This document shows, piece by piece, positions 18,878 to 27,585 of a stretch of 64,000 nucleotides of DNA (position 1 is its first letter; each line of letters begins with the position of its first letter). The translations under genes were made by a program, and so were the position numbers. The notes under the pieces were generated by a model. That model was not told the DNA's origin and ran no database searches. It saw only the letters and a program-made list of their open reading frames with translations. Origin of the DNA: Amycolatopsis suaedae (GTDB taxonomy: Bacteria > Actinomycetota > Actinomycetes > Mycobacteriales > Pseudonocardiaceae); contig NZ_SFCC01000005.1 in the NCBI RefSeq assembly GCF_004214935.1, forward strand, positions 124,001 to 188,000. Reading direction: 5' to 3'.

Positions 18878-19965
18878 CGGCGCACGAGATGACGTGCCGC
18901 GGCCGCACCGCCGACGACGAGCAGCACCGCCACCAGTCCCCACCGGCGTTTGTCCTCGGTGCCGTCGTCGCGTTTCGGCTCGGCGATCGGCCGCACCGGT
19001 AACGGCCGGTCCCGTCTGGACGTCGGGATGGCACTCGGCCGGGGCCCGGTGGGCGCGACCGCGTTCGCCCCGGAGGTCGTGGGCGTCGGCGCCGGGGGCG
19101 GGACCGGCGGCAGCGGACGGGGCGGGGTCGTCGTCGTTGTTGTTGTCGTAGTGGTCGTCCGCGGGGGTGTCGTGGTCGCGGGCGGCGGCACCGGCGGGGG
19201 CGCCGAGCCGAGGCACCCGGTGGCGTCGGAGCTGAGCACCGGCGGCCGGTCGAACAGTTCCCGCGCCGTACCGGCCCGCCGGTCGATCCGGTAGGTCCGC
19301 GCCCGTCCCGTGGCGTTGTTGGCCGTGGCGTAGAGCGTTCCGTCCCCCGTGAGCACCACCGAGCCGTAGGCGGTGGCCGGCGGCAGCACCGGCGAGGGCA
19401 GCGTCCGGACCGCTCCGGTCCGCGGGTCGACGCTGACCACCCCCGCCCTGCCGGGCCGGTGGCTGGTCACCCCGTAGAACAGGCCGTCGGCCGGGTCGGC
19501 GGCGAGGTCGTCGATGTCCAGTGCCGCCCCGGCCGGGCGCAGCGACACCGCGTAGGCCGCCTTCAGATAGGTCGGGCTGCCCGGCCGGATGTCCACTGTG
19601 TACAGCCGGGCACCGCGCCGCAGGTACCACCGGTCCCCGCGCACCACCCCCGCGGTGGCCCCGGCGGCCGGCCCGCTCAGCCTGCCGAGGTCGCTCACCC
19701 GGCCTGACGGGTCGATCGCCAGCACCCGCCCGCCGGACAACGCGTAGCCGCGCCCGGTGCCCGGCAGGTGTCCCAGCGCGTTGGCAGGCGAGGGCAGCCG
19801 GGTCGTCCTGGTGACCCGGCCCGACGGCAGCTCGACCCGTTCCAGCGCCGCGTAGCCCGGCCGGTGGACGGCCTGCAGGATCACACACGTGGCCGGCTGC
19901 GCCCTCGCCACCGGCCCGAGCCCGGTGGCGGCGATCGCGACCAGCACCACGGCAGGCAGCCGCAT
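18874..19965 (-). CDS. Cell-surface protein with propeller-like ectodomain and C-terminal anchor
   Basis: A 363-residue protein. Signal peptide about 1-22 (ends PVARA). Residues 25-250 form a repetitive beta-strand domain with phrases such as GRVLAIDPSGRVSDLG, RLYTVDIRPGSPTYLKAAY and GVVSVDPRTGAVRTLP, like a PQQ/WD-type propeller. A Pro/Thr-rich linker (about 250-335, with a threonine run) follows, then a membrane helix near 343-357 and a short basic tail. The layout suggests the domain is displayed outside the membrane on a flexible stalk. Function unknown. It follows the membrane gene at 19967 with a 1-base gap, so the two are co-transcribed. Confidence 0.82.
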   Translation of the reverse strand: MRLPAVVLVAIAATGLGPVARAQPATCVILQAVHRPGYAALERVELPSGRVTRTTRLPSPANALGHLPGTGRGYALSGGRVLAIDPSGRVSDLGRLSGPAAGATAGVVRGDRWYLRRGARLYTVDIRPGSPTYLKAAYAVSLRPAGAALDIDDLAADPADGLFYGVTSHRPGRAGVVSVDPRTGAVRTLPSPVLPPATAYGSVVLTGDGTLYATANNATGRARTYRIDRRAGTARELFDRPPVLSSDATGCLGSAPPPVPPPATTTPPRTTTTTTTTTTTPPRPLPPVPPPAPTPTTSGANAVAPTGPRPSAIPTSRRDRPLPVRPIAEPKRDDGTEDKRRWGLVAVLLVVGGAAAARHLVRR

Positions 19966-19966
19966 C

Positions 19967-20731
19967 TCACGCCAGCCGTTCCAGCGCCCAGCGGAACGCG
20001 TCCGGTTCCAGCCGGGCGCCCACGCCGTAGGGGTTCTGCAGCTGGTAGATGGCGAACAGCAGCAGGGTGATCGTGCCTGCCAGGGTGGACACGATGATCA
20101 CGTGGGTGAGCAGCCTGGTCCCGCCGAACATGTTCGGCATCAGGATGGTGATCACGCTGCCCAGCACGAGCACGAACCAGACCACCGCGCCCAGACCGAC
20201 ACCGTGGCTGTCGTTGAGCCGTTCCTGCCGGGCCTGGTAGACCTCCCACAGCTGGTCGATCGCCTCGGTCTTACGGCCCACCTCCCAGTCGTTGTCCTCG
20301 ATCTGCGCGCCGGTGATCGTCTGCCGCAGCTGTTCGAGCTGCCCGTCGCCACCGCCGGGCACCTGCTCGCCGGACCGCAGCGCAGGCCACTCCCGCTGGA
20401 CGACCGTCGCCGCGTACTCGCTGGTCAGCTGCCGGATCCGGGAGCGGGCGGGCTCGGGAAGCGAGTCGGCGGCCCATCCGGTCGCGACCAGGCTGTCGGC
20501 CTCCCGGTAGGAACTGTCCCGTGCCGCGGTGACCGCGTCGAACAGCGAGATCAGCACGAACGCCACCAGCACCACGTGCAGGCCGGCGACGATCGTGAAC
20601 ACCTGCCCGGCCGCGTCGTTGTTGCCCGGCCTGCCCTCGTCGAGGCCGAACCGCCGCACCAGGTACGCCGTCACCCCGGCCAGCCCCGCCGCCCCGGCGA
20701 CCCAGAGGAATCCACTGAGGACGATGTTCAT
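19967..20731 (-). CDS. Membrane protein, DUF4239-like
   Basis: A 254-residue protein. One membrane helix sits at the N-terminus (NIVLSGFLWVAGAAGLAG), a second at about 42-65 (VFTIVAGLHVVLVAFVLISLFDAV), a long soluble middle section follows, and two helices lie near 185-240. The pattern ADSLVATGWAADSLPEP...YAATVVQREWPAL fits the bestrophin-like DUF4239 family. The ATG at 20731 was chosen because AAAGGACAACC precedes it. Function unknown; it shares a transcript with the surface protein downstream. Confidence 0.78.
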   Translation of the reverse strand: MNIVLSGFLWVAGAAGLAGVTAYLVRRFGLDEGRPGNNDAAGQVFTIVAGLHVVLVAFVLISLFDAVTAARDSSYREADSLVATGWAADSLPEPARSRIRQLTSEYAATVVQREWPALRSGEQVPGGGDGQLEQLRQTITGAQIEDNDWEVGRKTEAIDQLWEVYQARQERLNDSHGVGLGAVVWFVLVLGSVITILMPNMFGGTRLLTHVIIVSTLAGTITLLLFAIYQLQNPYGVGARLEPDAFRWALERLA

Positions 20732-21503
20732 GGTTGTCCTTTCCGGACAGCTCGGTCCGCCAGCCGTGGCCGGTGGCGCGGCATACCCGGCCACGGCTGG
20801 CCTCAGGCCGGCCAGGCTCGCCTGCCGGCGTGTCGGGTGAATTGTCGAGTCGTCATATTCCCGGGCGACCGGCCGGGAATTACGAGAGTCAAGCTAACCA
20901 CCGCGTGCTGCCCCCACAAGGGCGCCGAATCGCGTTCATCCGAGTGGCCGCGCGACACCTTCGATATCACCACCCGAAATCCGCCGGAACAGAAATAGGC
21001 CCATTCCGGAACCCGATGGTTGCGACACTGGGCCGAACCGGCGAGCCGCGACGTCACCCGCCGTCACCGTTGGTCGCTTCCCCACCCGGCGGCACCAATT
21101 CGCGTTATCCGGCAACGAAGATCAGCCGACAAGCACCCGCCTGGAGCAACCGGCACCGCGAACGAACAGAGCACTCTCGTCCGACCGGACCAATACCGAC
21201 GCGATCCGTTGACGGCCCGCCCGCCCGACACGCCGGAAAACGTGACGGTGTGCTCATCACGGCCACCGAACAGGGTGAGATGCATTAGTACATGACTGCC
21301 GCATTTCACCGCCGCCGGGCACGTTCGGGTGACTTACCGGTCCGGGAGGGCGGTGCTAGCCTCGGCCCTGCCGGTACAACGGGAACTAAATTCACCGCCG
21401 GTTTATCAGACAATTAACCGAACATGGCCGCGCCTATTTGCCGTCCGGCCACGCCGGATACTGCCCGGAAACGACCGTATCTACTCTGGAGTGGGGTTTC
21501 ATT
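20732..21503. other. 772-base non-coding spacer upstream of the encapsulin operon
   Basis: No convincing gene is seen. The stretch is less GC-rich than its surroundings (for example CCGGTTTATCAGACAATT near 21399) and open frames across it lack ribosome sites and family resemblance. It must hold the promoters of the leftward membrane gene and the rightward encapsulin operon. TAGCCT at 21357-21362 is a possible -10 without a good -35. Confidence 0.6.
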
Positions 21504-22919
21504 GTGACTGTCACCGAGTCGGCGGAACCGGACCTCGGCGGCGAGGCCGCCAAGTCCAGTCTGGACACCGCTGCCGCTCGCAACCTGGCGACGACGACCA
21601 AGTCCGTGCCGCAGATGCAGGGCATCTCGTCGCGGTGGCTGCTGCGCACGCTGCCGTGGGTGCAGGCCTCCGGTGGCGCCTACCGGGTGAACCGCCGCCT
21701 GAGCTACACCCTCGGCGACAACCGGGTCAGCTTCACCACCACGGGCACCGAGGTGAAGGTCATCCCGCAGGAACTGTGCGAGCTGCCCGCGCTGCGAGGT
21801 TTCGACGACGACGAGGTGCTGGTCGCGCTGGCGAACCGGTTCACCCAGCAGGAGTTCGCCGCCGGCGAGGTCATCGTGCAGCGGGGCGCTCCGATGGACC
21901 AGGTCTTCCTGCTGGCGCACGGCAAGGTCAACAAGATCGGCACCGGGCAGTACGGCGACCAGACGGTGCTCGGCACGGCGGCAGGCGGCGACTACTTCGG
22001 TGACGAGGCGCTCGGCGGCGAGGCAGGCAACTGGGAGTTCACCGTCAAGGCCGTCACGCCGTGCACCGTGCTGGTGCTGCGCCAGCAGCAGGTGGTGGAA
22101 CTCAACGGCCACTCCGAGGCGCTGCGCGAGCACGTCCGGCAGGCGCTCAGCGGCCGGACACTGCCGCAGAACCCGCACGGTGAGGCCGAGATCGAGGTGG
22201 CGTCCGGGCACGCGGGCGAGCACGCGCTGCCGTCGACGTTCGTCGACTACGAACTGGCGCCGCGGGAGTACGAGCTGAGCGTCGCGCAGACCGTGCTGCG
22301 GGTGCACACCCGGGTCGCCGACCTCTACAACGAGCCCATGGACCAGGTGGAGCAGCAGTTGCGGCTGACCATCGAGGCACTGCGGGAACGCCAGGAGCAC
22401 GAGCTGGTCAACAACCGCGAGTTCGGCCTGCTGCACAACGCCGACCTCAAGCAGCGCATCCACACCCGCACCGGCCCGCCGACCCCGGACGACTTCGACG
22501 AGCTGCTCGCGCTGGTGTGGAAGGACCCGGCGGTGTTCCTGGCCCACCCGCGCACGATCGCGGCGTTCGGCAGGGAGTGCAGCAAGCGCGGCATCTACCC
22601 GAGCAGCGTCGATCTGAACGGCCACCATATGCCTGCCTGGCGCGGCATCCCGCTGCTGCCGTGCAACAAGATCCCGGTCAGCGGCACCCGGACCAGCTCC
22701 GTGCTGCTGATGCGCACCGGCGAACAGGCGCAGGGCGTCGTCGGCCTGCACCAGACCGGTATCCCGGACGAGTACCAGCCGGGCCTGTCCGTCCGGTTCA
22801 TGGGCATCGACGACAAGGCCGTCCTGTCCTACCTGGTCAGTGCCTACTACTCGGCGGCGGTCCTGGTACCCGACGCGCTGGGGATCCTGGAGAACGTCGA
22901 GATCGGGCGGGAGGACTGA
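21504..22919 (+). CDS. Family 2B encapsulin shell protein with inserted cyclic-nucleotide-binding-like domain (copy 1)
   Basis: A 471-residue HK97-fold nanocompartment shell protein, related to EshA/SrpI-type shells. The N-terminal arm and start of the shell fold (about 15-95) include the family pattern [24 protein letters not shown]. Residues about 95-205 form a CNBD-like insert ([22 protein letters not shown] at 165-172). The rest of the shell fold follows ([43 protein letters not shown]). The arginine expected in a functional cAMP phosphate-binding cassette is not visible. GTG at 21504 is preferred because the paralogue starts with the same VTVTE. It is the first gene of the isoprenoid operon. 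Confidence 0.93.
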   Translation: MTVTESAEPDLGGEAAKSSLDTAAARNLATTTKSVPQMQGISSRWLLRTLPWVQASGGAYRVNRRLSYTLGDNRVSFTTTGTEVKVIPQELCELPALRGFDDDEVLVALANRFTQQEFAAGEVIVQRGAPMDQVFLLAHGKVNKIGTGQYGDQTVLGTAAGGDYFGDEALGGEAGNWEFTVKAVTPCTVLVLRQQQVVELNGHSEALREHVRQALSGRTLPQNPHGEAEIEVASGHAGEHALPSTFVDYELAPREYELSVAQTVLRVHTRVADLYNEPMDQVEQQLRLTIEALRERQEHELVNNREFGLLHNADLKQRIHTRTGPPTPDDFDELLALVWKDPAVFLAHPRTIAAFGRECSKRGIYPSSVDLNGHHMPAWRGIPLLPCNKIPVSGTRTSSVLLMRTGEQAQGVVGLHQTGIPDEYQPGLSVRFMGIDDKAVLSYLVSAYYSAAVLVPDALGILENVEIGRED

Positions 22920-22920
22920 G

Positions 22921-24327
22921 GTGACCGTCACCGAGCCCGACCTGGAGGTCGAACTCGATCCGCCGCGGGCGAACAGCCTCGGCACCGCCGCGGCGAGGAA
23001 CCTGGCGAGCACGACCAAGACCGTTCCGCAGATGCAGGGCATCACGCCCCGCTGGCTGCTGCGCGCCCTGCCGTGGGTGGAGGTCGACGGCGGCGTCTAC
23101 CGGGTCAACCGCAGGCTGAGCTACGCCGTCGGCGACGGCACGGTCGGCTTCAGCAGCGTGGGCGACGACATCCGGGTCATCCCCCGCGAACTCGGCGAGC
23201 TGCCCGCGCTGCGCTCGTTCGACGACGAGGACGTGCTGACCACGCTGGCCGACCGGTTCGAGCAGCGCGAGGTGGCCGCCGGTGAGACGGTCGTCGAGTT
23301 CGGGCACCGGGCCGACCAGGTCGTCCTGCTGGCCCACGGCAAGATGACCAAGCTGGGCACCGGACCGTACGGCGACCAGGTGTCACTGGGCACGATCGCC
23401 GACGGCGACCACCTCGGCGACCAGGCACTGCGGGAGTCCGACGGCATCTGGGAGTTCACCGCGAGGGCCGACACCCGCTGCACCGTGCTGGTGCTCGGCC
23501 GGGACCGGATCGACGAGGTGGCAGGCCAGTCCCCCGAGCTGGCCGAGCACCTGGCGCGGATCGCGGCACCCCCCCGCCCGCCGGCCAACAAGCACGGCGA
23601 GGCGGCGATCGACCTGGCCGCCGGGCACGCGGGCGAGCACGCGCTGCCGTCCACGTTCGTCGACTACGAGCAGGCTCCCCGGGAGTACGAACTCGGTGTG
23701 GCGCAGACGATCCTGCGTGTCCACACCCGGGTGGCCGACCTGTACAACCAGCCGATGAACCAGCTCGAACAACAGCTGCGGCTCACCGCCGAGGCGCTGC
23801 GCGAACGGCAGGAACACGAGCTGCTGAACAACCCGGACTTCGGGCTGCTGCAGAACGTCGACCTCAAGCAGCGCATCCACACCCGCACCGGCCCGCCCAC
23901 CCCGGACGACCTCGACGAGCTGGTCAGCCGCAGGCGCAAGACGCGGGTGATGCTGGCCCACCCGAAGGCCATCGCGGCGTTCGGCCGCGAGTGCACCCGG
24001 CGTGGCCTGTACCCGGCCGTCGTCGAGATGCAGGGCAGGCAGGTCACCTCCTGGCGGGGCGTGCCGCTGCTGCCGTGCGACAAGATCCCGGTCAGCGACG
24101 CCGGGGTGACGTCGGTGGTGGCCATGCGCACCGGGGAGGACGACCACGGCGTGATCGGCCTGCACCAGACCGGGCTTCCCGACGAGGTGCAGCCGGGGAT
24201 GTCGGTCCGCTTCCAGGGCATCGACGACAAGGCCGTACTGTCCTATGTGGTCAGTGCGTACTTCTCGGTCGCCGTACTGGTTCCGGACGCCCTCGGGGTG
24301 CTCACCGGCGTCGAGATCGGCCGCTGA
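22921..24327 (+). CDS. Family 2B encapsulin shell protein with CNBD-like insert (copy 2)
   Basis: A 468-residue paralogue of the preceding gene, with long blocks shared ([62 protein letters not shown]). The CNBD-like insert is more divergent ([24 protein letters not shown]) and also lacks a canonical cassette arginine. It starts one base after the stop of copy 1, so both are made together, and a mixed shell is likely. Two-component family 2B shells are known in actinomycetes. The stop overlaps the ATG of the synthase gene by one base. Confidence 0.93.
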   Translation: MTVTEPDLEVELDPPRANSLGTAAARNLASTTKTVPQMQGITPRWLLRALPWVEVDGGVYRVNRRLSYAVGDGTVGFSSVGDDIRVIPRELGELPALRSFDDEDVLTTLADRFEQREVAAGETVVEFGHRADQVVLLAHGKMTKLGTGPYGDQVSLGTIADGDHLGDQALRESDGIWEFTARADTRCTVLVLGRDRIDEVAGQSPELAEHLARIAAPPRPPANKHGEAAIDLAAGHAGEHALPSTFVDYEQAPREYELGVAQTILRVHTRVADLYNQPMNQLEQQLRLTAEALRERQEHELLNNPDFGLLQNVDLKQRIHTRTGPPTPDDLDELVSRRRKTRVMLAHPKAIAAFGRECTRRGLYPAVVEMQGRQVTSWRGVPLLPCDKIPVSDAGVTSVVAMRTGEDDHGVIGLHQTGLPDEVQPGMSVRFQGIDDKAVLSYVVSAYFSVAVLVPDALGVLTGVEIGR

Positions 24328-25364
24328 TGTCCATCGTGGAGGCACGGGAGACCGCCCGCTCCGCGGCGGAGGTGCTCGCCTGGAGCCGGACGGTGGTCGA
24401 TCCCGCACTGCGGGCGGCCGTCGACACGCTGCCCGGGCCGATGCGCCGGATCGCCGGGTACCACCTCGGCTGGCTCGACGCCGACGGCAGGGCCGCCACC
24501 ACCAGTGGCGGCAAGGCGCTGCGGCCCGCACTCACCCTGCTCGGCGCCACCGCCGTCGGCGCCGGGCAGGGCGCGGTGCCCGGGGCGGTGGCGGTCGAGC
24601 TGGCCCACAACTTCTCGCTGCTGCACGACGACGTGATGGACGGCGACGTCACCCGCAGGCACCGGGCCACGGCCTGGGCGGTGTTCGGCACCGGCCCGGC
24701 CATCCTCGCCGGTGACGCGTTGCTGACGCTGGCGCTGGACGTGGTGGCCGGCTGCGGGCACCCGGCGGCGCACACGGCGATGCGGACGCTGGCCGACGCG
24801 GTGCAGGCGCTGGTCGAGGGGCAGATCACCGACCTGGCCTTCGAGAAACGCTCCGACGTCACGGTGTCGGAGTGTGTGGGCATGGCCGAGGCGAAGACGG
24901 GGGCGCTGCTCGGCGCTGCCTGCGCGGTGGGCGGTCTGCTCGGTGGTGCCTGCGCCGAGCAGACCGACCTGCTGCGGCGGTTCGGCGAGAAGCTCGGCCT
25001 GGCGTTCCAGCACGCCGACGACCTGCTCGGCATCTGGGGCGACCCGGCGGCCACCGGCAAGCCCGTGCACTCCGACCTGCGCAGCCGCAAGAAGTCGCTG
25101 CCGGTCGTCGCGGCGCTGACGTCCGGCACACCGGCCGGGCGGGCGCTGGACGAGCTGTACCACCGGGCGGATCCACTGTCCGAATCGGACCTGGTGCGGG
25201 CCGCCGACCTGGTCGAGATGGCAGGCGGGCGGGAGTGGAGCCGCGCGCAGGCAGGCCGCCTGCTCGCCGGCGCGCTGCGTGACCTGCGGGCGGTCCGGCC
25301 GGGTGGGACGGCCACCGTCGAACTGGCCGCGCTGGCCCGCCTGGCGACCGACCGCGACCACTGA
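24327..25364 (+). CDS. Polyprenyl diphosphate synthase, probable encapsulin cargo
   Basis: A 345-residue all-alpha isoprenyl synthase that condenses IPP with allylic diphosphates. The first Asp-rich motif is HDDVMD (D101, D102, D105), followed by GD-x-R-R (MDGDVTRR). The second is [10 protein letters not shown] (D231, D232; a Gly at the third position, as in several actinobacterial GGPP-type synthases). GGKALRP provides the IPP-binding residues. Chain length cannot be read reliably. Family 2B encapsulins are known to enclose terpene cyclases or polyprenyl transferases, and this gene follows the two shells with a one-base overlap, so it is the likely cargo. Its N-terminal extension is short, so the targeting signal is unclear. 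Confidence 0.92.
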   Translation: MSIVEARETARSAAEVLAWSRTVVDPALRAAVDTLPGPMRRIAGYHLGWLDADGRAATTSGGKALRPALTLLGATAVGAGQGAVPGAVAVELAHNFSLLHDDVMDGDVTRRHRATAWAVFGTGPAILAGDALLTLALDVVAGCGHPAAHTAMRTLADAVQALVEGQITDLAFEKRSDVTVSECVGMAEAKTGALLGAACAVGGLLGGACAEQTDLLRRFGEKLGLAFQHADDLLGIWGDPAATGKPVHSDLRSRKKSLPVVAALTSGTPAGRALDELYHRADPLSESDLVRAADLVEMAGGREWSRAQAGRLLAGALRDLRAVRPGGTATVELAALARLATDRDH

Positions 25365-25375
25365 GGAGAACCCTG

Positions 25376-26344
25376 TTGCAGGACTTCACCACACCGGCGT
25401 GGCGTGCCGTCGCCGGGGCCCGCACCGTGCTGCTCGCGGCACCCCGCTCGTTCTGCGCGGGTGTGGAGCGGGCCATCGAGATCGTCGAGCAGCTGCTCGC
25501 CCGCCGGGGTGGGCCGGTCTACGTCCGCAAGCAGATCGTGCACAACACGCATGTGGTGGCGGGCCTGCGGCAGCGGGGTGCGGTGTTCGTCGACGAACTG
25601 GACGAGGTCCCGCCGGGAGCCACCGTCGTGTTCTCCGCGCACGGCGTCTCCCCCGCCGTCCGCGCCGAGGCCGCCGGGCGCGGGCTGGACGTCGTCGACG
25701 CGACCTGCCCGCTGGTCACCAAGGTGCACTCCGAGGCACGGCGCTACGCCGGCCGCGGCGACACGGTGGTGCTGATCGGGCACGCCGGGCACGAGGAGGT
25801 GGAGGGCACGCTCGGCGAGGCGCCGGAGCACATGGTGCTGGTGCAGACGCCGGAGGACGTGGACACGCTGGACCCGCCCGACCCGCTGCGGATCTCCTAC
25901 CTGACGCAGACGACGCTGGCCGTCGACGAGACCACGGCGATCGTCGACGCGCTGCGCAGGCGGTTCCCCGCGCTGCGCGGACCGGCCGACGCGGACATCT
26001 GCTACGCCACCACCAACCGGCAGGACGCCCTCGCCGTGGTCGCGGACGAGGCGGATCTGGTGCTGGTCGTCGGCTCGGCCAACTCGTCCAACTCGGTGCG
26101 GCTGGTGGAACTGGCCCACCGCCGCGGCACGCCGGCGCACCTGGTCGAGGACGCGGGCATGCTGCGGCCGGAGTGGTTCGGCGGCGTCCGGGTGGTCGGG
26201 CTGAGTGCGGGGGCGTCGGCACCACCGGGGCTGGTCGGCGACGTGGTGAGCGCGCTGGAGGCGCTCGGGCCGGTGACGGTGCGGGAGCGGGAGACCGTGC
26301 GGGAGACCGTCGAGTTCATCCTGCCGCCGGTGGTGCGCCGGTGA
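25376..26344 (+). CDS. ispH: 4-hydroxy-3-methylbut-2-enyl diphosphate reductase (IspH/LytB)
   Basis: A 322-residue [4Fe-4S] enzyme making IPP and DMAPP from HMBPP, the last MEP-pathway step. The three cluster cysteines are present: C27 (SFCAGV), C111 (DATCPLV) and C209 ([10 protein letters not shown]). The substrate-site histidines lie in VHNTHV and [11 protein letters not shown], and the [13 protein letters not shown] loop is seen as ANSSNSVRL. The TTG start at 25376 is supported by GAGGAGAA seven bases upstream and by the absence of an earlier start after the previous stop. It overlaps ispG by 4 bases. A second ispH elsewhere in the genome is likely but not visible here. Confidence 0.95.
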   Translation: MQDFTTPAWRAVAGARTVLLAAPRSFCAGVERAIEIVEQLLARRGGPVYVRKQIVHNTHVVAGLRQRGAVFVDELDEVPPGATVVFSAHGVSPAVRAEAAGRGLDVVDATCPLVTKVHSEARRYAGRGDTVVLIGHAGHEEVEGTLGEAPEHMVLVQTPEDVDTLDPPDPLRISYLTQTTLAVDETTAIVDALRRRFPALRGPADADICYATTNRQDALAVVADEADLVLVVGSANSSNSVRLVELAHRRGTPAHLVEDAGMLRPEWFGGVRVVGLSAGASAPPGLVGDVVSALEALGPVTVRERETVRETVEFILPPVVRR

Positions 26345-27438
26345 GCGCGGTGTCGCTGGGCATGCCGGCGCGGCCCGCCCGGCGGCGCAGGTCCCGTCAG
26401 GTGCGGCTCGGGGACCTCGCCGTCGGCGGGGGTGCGCCAGTGTCGGTGCAGTCGATGACGACGACGGTCACCGCCGACGCCGAGGCGACCCTGCGGCAGA
26501 TCGCCGAGCTGACCGCGGCGGGCTGCGAGGTGGTCAGGGTGGCGGTGCCGTCGGCCGACGACGCCGACGCGCTGCCCGTCGTGGCCCGCAAGTCGCCGAT
26601 CCCGGTGGTCGCCGACATCCACTTCCAGCCGCGTTACGTGTTCGCCGCCATCGAGGCCGGCTGCGCGGCGGTGCGGGTGAACCCGGGCAACATCAAGCGG
26701 TTCGACGACCGGGTCGGCGAGATCGCCCGCGCCGCGGCGGACGCCGGGGTGCCCATCCGGATCGGGGTCAATGCCGGATCGCTGGACCGGCGGCTGCTCG
26801 CCAAGTACGGCAGGGCGACGCCGGAGGCGCTGGTGGAGTCGGCGCTGTGGGAGTGCTCGCTGTTCGAGGAACACGGATTCACCGACCTGAAGCTGTCGGT
26901 GAAGCACCACGACCCGGTGATCATGGTCGAGGCGTACCGGCAGCTGTCCGCCCGCTGCGACTACCCGCTGCACCTCGGCGTCACCGAGGCGGGCCCGGCG
27001 ATGCAGGGCACGGTGAAGTCCGCCGTGGCGTTCGGGATCCTGCTCGCCGAGGGCATCGGCGACACGATCCGGGTGTCGCTGTCGGCGCCGCCGGTCGAGG
27101 AGGTGAAGGTCGGCAGGCAGATCCTGGAGTCGCTGGGCCTGCGGGAACGGGGGCTGGAGATCGTGTCCTGCCCGTCCTGCGGCCGGGCGCAGGTCGACGT
27201 CTACGCGCTGGCCGAGGAGGTGACCGCCGCGTTCGCCGACTTCCCGATCCCGTTGCGGGTGGCGGTGATGGGCTGCGTGGTCAACGGGCCGGGTGAGGCG
27301 CGCGAGGCCGACCTCGGGGTGTCGTCGGGCAACGGCAAGGGGCAGATCTTCGTGCGCGGCGAGGTGGTGCGGACGGTGCCGGAGAGCAAGATCGTCGAGA
27401 CGCTGATCGAGGAGGCGCTGTCGCGCGATTGGACCTGA
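26341..27438 (+). CDS. ispG: 4-hydroxy-3-methylbut-2-enyl diphosphate synthase (IspG/GcpE)
   Basis: A 365-residue [4Fe-4S] enzyme converting MEcPP to HMBPP, the substrate of IspH. It has the TIM-barrel N-terminal part ([39 protein letters not shown]) and a C-terminal cluster domain with C277 and C280 (SCPSCGR), C312 ([10 protein letters not shown]) and E319 as the expected fourth ligand. This matches the spacing in E. coli IspG. The GTG at 26341 overlaps the ispH stop; the first 20 residues are basic and variable. It ends the encapsulin operon core. Confidence 0.95.
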   Translation: MSAVSLGMPARPARRRRSRQVRLGDLAVGGGAPVSVQSMTTTVTADAEATLRQIAELTAAGCEVVRVAVPSADDADALPVVARKSPIPVVADIHFQPRYVFAAIEAGCAAVRVNPGNIKRFDDRVGEIARAAADAGVPIRIGVNAGSLDRRLLAKYGRATPEALVESALWECSLFEEHGFTDLKLSVKHHDPVIMVEAYRQLSARCDYPLHLGVTEAGPAMQGTVKSAVAFGILLAEGIGDTIRVSLSAPPVEEVKVGRQILESLGLRERGLEIVSCPSCGRAQVDVYALAEEVTAAFADFPIPLRVAVMGCVVNGPGEAREADLGVSSGNGKGQIFVRGEVVRTVPESKIVETLIEEALSRDWT

Positions 27439-27585
27439 CCGCGCCCGCAGCGAAGCAAGGGCGGATGACTCCGCCATCCCGGCGAAATGTGGGCGTCCGG
27501 CTTAACGGGTGGGTAAAGCGGGTCGACTTCCCGGTGAAGGTCTGGAAGAACGGTTGTCCGGACCGGGGAGGGGGCGACCGCACAC

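Noticed and set aside
21241-21264. CGTGA...TCACG as a Crp/cAMP receptor site before the encapsulin operon
   Set aside because: The half-site spacing does not match TGTGA-N6-TCACA, so the resemblance is not good enough.
20734-21288. Open frame of about 184 codons in the spacer before the encapsulin operon
   Set aside because: No ribosome site, no family resemblance and odd composition (many Arg/Pro/Ser in a locally less GC-rich stretch); overlaps the expected promoter region.
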